Shown here one piece after another: positions 14,526 to 14,760 of a DNA stretch of 14,760 bases. The notes under the pieces were generated by a model. It was not told the DNA's origin and did not search any database. It saw nothing but the letters and a program-made list of their open reading frames with translations. A program made the translations under genes and the position numbers. The DNA is from JBKEBQ01 sp047973225 (lineage in GTDB: Bacteria > Bacillota_I > Bacilli_A > Erysipelotrichales > Erysipelotrichaceae), in assembly GCA_047973225.1 (NCBI GenBank), contig JBKEBQ010000039.1, positions 1 to 14,760 of the forward strand, in the 5' to 3' direction. Every line of letters begins with the position of its first letter. Position 1 is the first letter of the stretch.

Positions 14526-14739
14526 TTTTAACTTCTATATCCGTGTTAGTAAACATCGTATTATGAAATATTATTTTGAATTCATTCACTTTAAGCGAAT
14601 TATCATCGAACAACTCAACAAATACAAATATATCTTGCGATATATCATAAAATTCTTCACTTAGATTGCATCTATTAATAATGAGCACCAACATTGCAAT
14701 AATGATTATGAAACCAACAAACATATTTACTATACGCAT
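14521..14739 (-). CDS. Possible small single-pass membrane protein
   Basis: A 72-codon frame beginning MRIVNMFVGFIIIIAMLVL has one strongly hydrophobic segment at about residues 6-21. A charged, acidic tail with alternating hydrophobic residues follows (EEFYDISQDIFVFVEL). This is the pattern of a small membrane-anchored protein with its tail outside or inside. It ends 19 bases before the regulator's ATG, on the same strand. Only a weak AGGT precedes the start, and an opposite-strand frame is open over part of the region, so it may be chance in AT-rich DNA. I recognise no family. Confidence 0.35.
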   Translation of the reverse strand: MRIVNMFVGFIIIIAMLVLIINRCNLSEEFYDISQDIFVFVELFDDNSLKVNEFKIIFHNTMFTNTDIEVKI

Positions 14740-14760
14740 AACATACCTAATTTTAAATTG

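Noticed and set aside
14368..14664. 98-codon plus-strand frame
   Set aside because: It lies antisense to the start of the Lrp gene and the region before it, with no ribosome site; its composition reflects AT-rich DNA.
1..14760. CRISPR arrays, tRNA or rRNA genes
   Set aside because: No regularly spaced repeats and no cloverleaf or rRNA sequence seen on either strand.

Overview
The window is AT-rich bacterial chromosome using the standard code, with AGGAG-type ribosome binding sites and sigma-A-like promoters. The protein families (clostridial-type AroC and AroA, type I-beta DAHP synthase, AroD of type I, RarA, MnmG) point to a low-GC Bacillota. Erysipelotrichia or a nearby lineage is my guess, from protein 'feel' only and not from a search.

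Layout. (1) 1-1346: a partial unknown gene running off the left edge (1-261, minus), then an insertion-sequence graveyard with remains of an IS3-type element (minus) and of an IS30-type transposase (plus). An 18-bp imperfect direct repeat brackets the IS3 remains. (2) 1347-1862: a GNAT acetyltransferase (minus) whose promoter sits so close to the ATG that the mRNA may be leaderless. (3) 1998-9112: a complete shikimate pathway, all seven enzymes from DAHP synthase to chorismate synthase, in three transcription units. These are aroB-aroC-aroE (plus), a lone aroD inverted in the middle (minus), and aroK-aroF-aroA (plus). (4) 9330-12465: rarA and mnmG, convergent, ending on a shared 12-bp terminator hairpin. 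(5) 12826-14739: a class I/II aminotransferase translationally overlapped with an Lrp/AsnC regulator (minus), preceded by a possible 72-residue membrane protein.

How the genes work together. AroF condenses PEP and erythrose-4-phosphate. AroB, AroD, AroE, AroK, AroA and AroC then carry the product to chorismate, the precursor of Phe, Tyr, Trp and folate. The Lrp-linked aminotransferase could act at the end of the Phe/Tyr branches, but its substrate cannot be read from sequence.

Most interesting signals. Between a good promoter (6112-6140) and aroK there is a 17-codon ORF with its own ribosome binding site, reading MLTTQKNAHEIFYFFKK, with Phe-Tyr-Phe-Phe near its end. Its stop codon abuts one hairpin, which is followed by a second hairpin with a T7 tract. 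This looks like ribosome-mediated Phe/Tyr attenuation of the operon holding the first pathway enzyme, in a type of organism better known for T-box control. In addition, AroE carries an ~85-residue C-terminal extension that aligns by eye with shikimate kinase but has lost its Walker A and Gly-rich motifs. It looks like the remnant of an AroE-AroK fusion beside an intact aroK.
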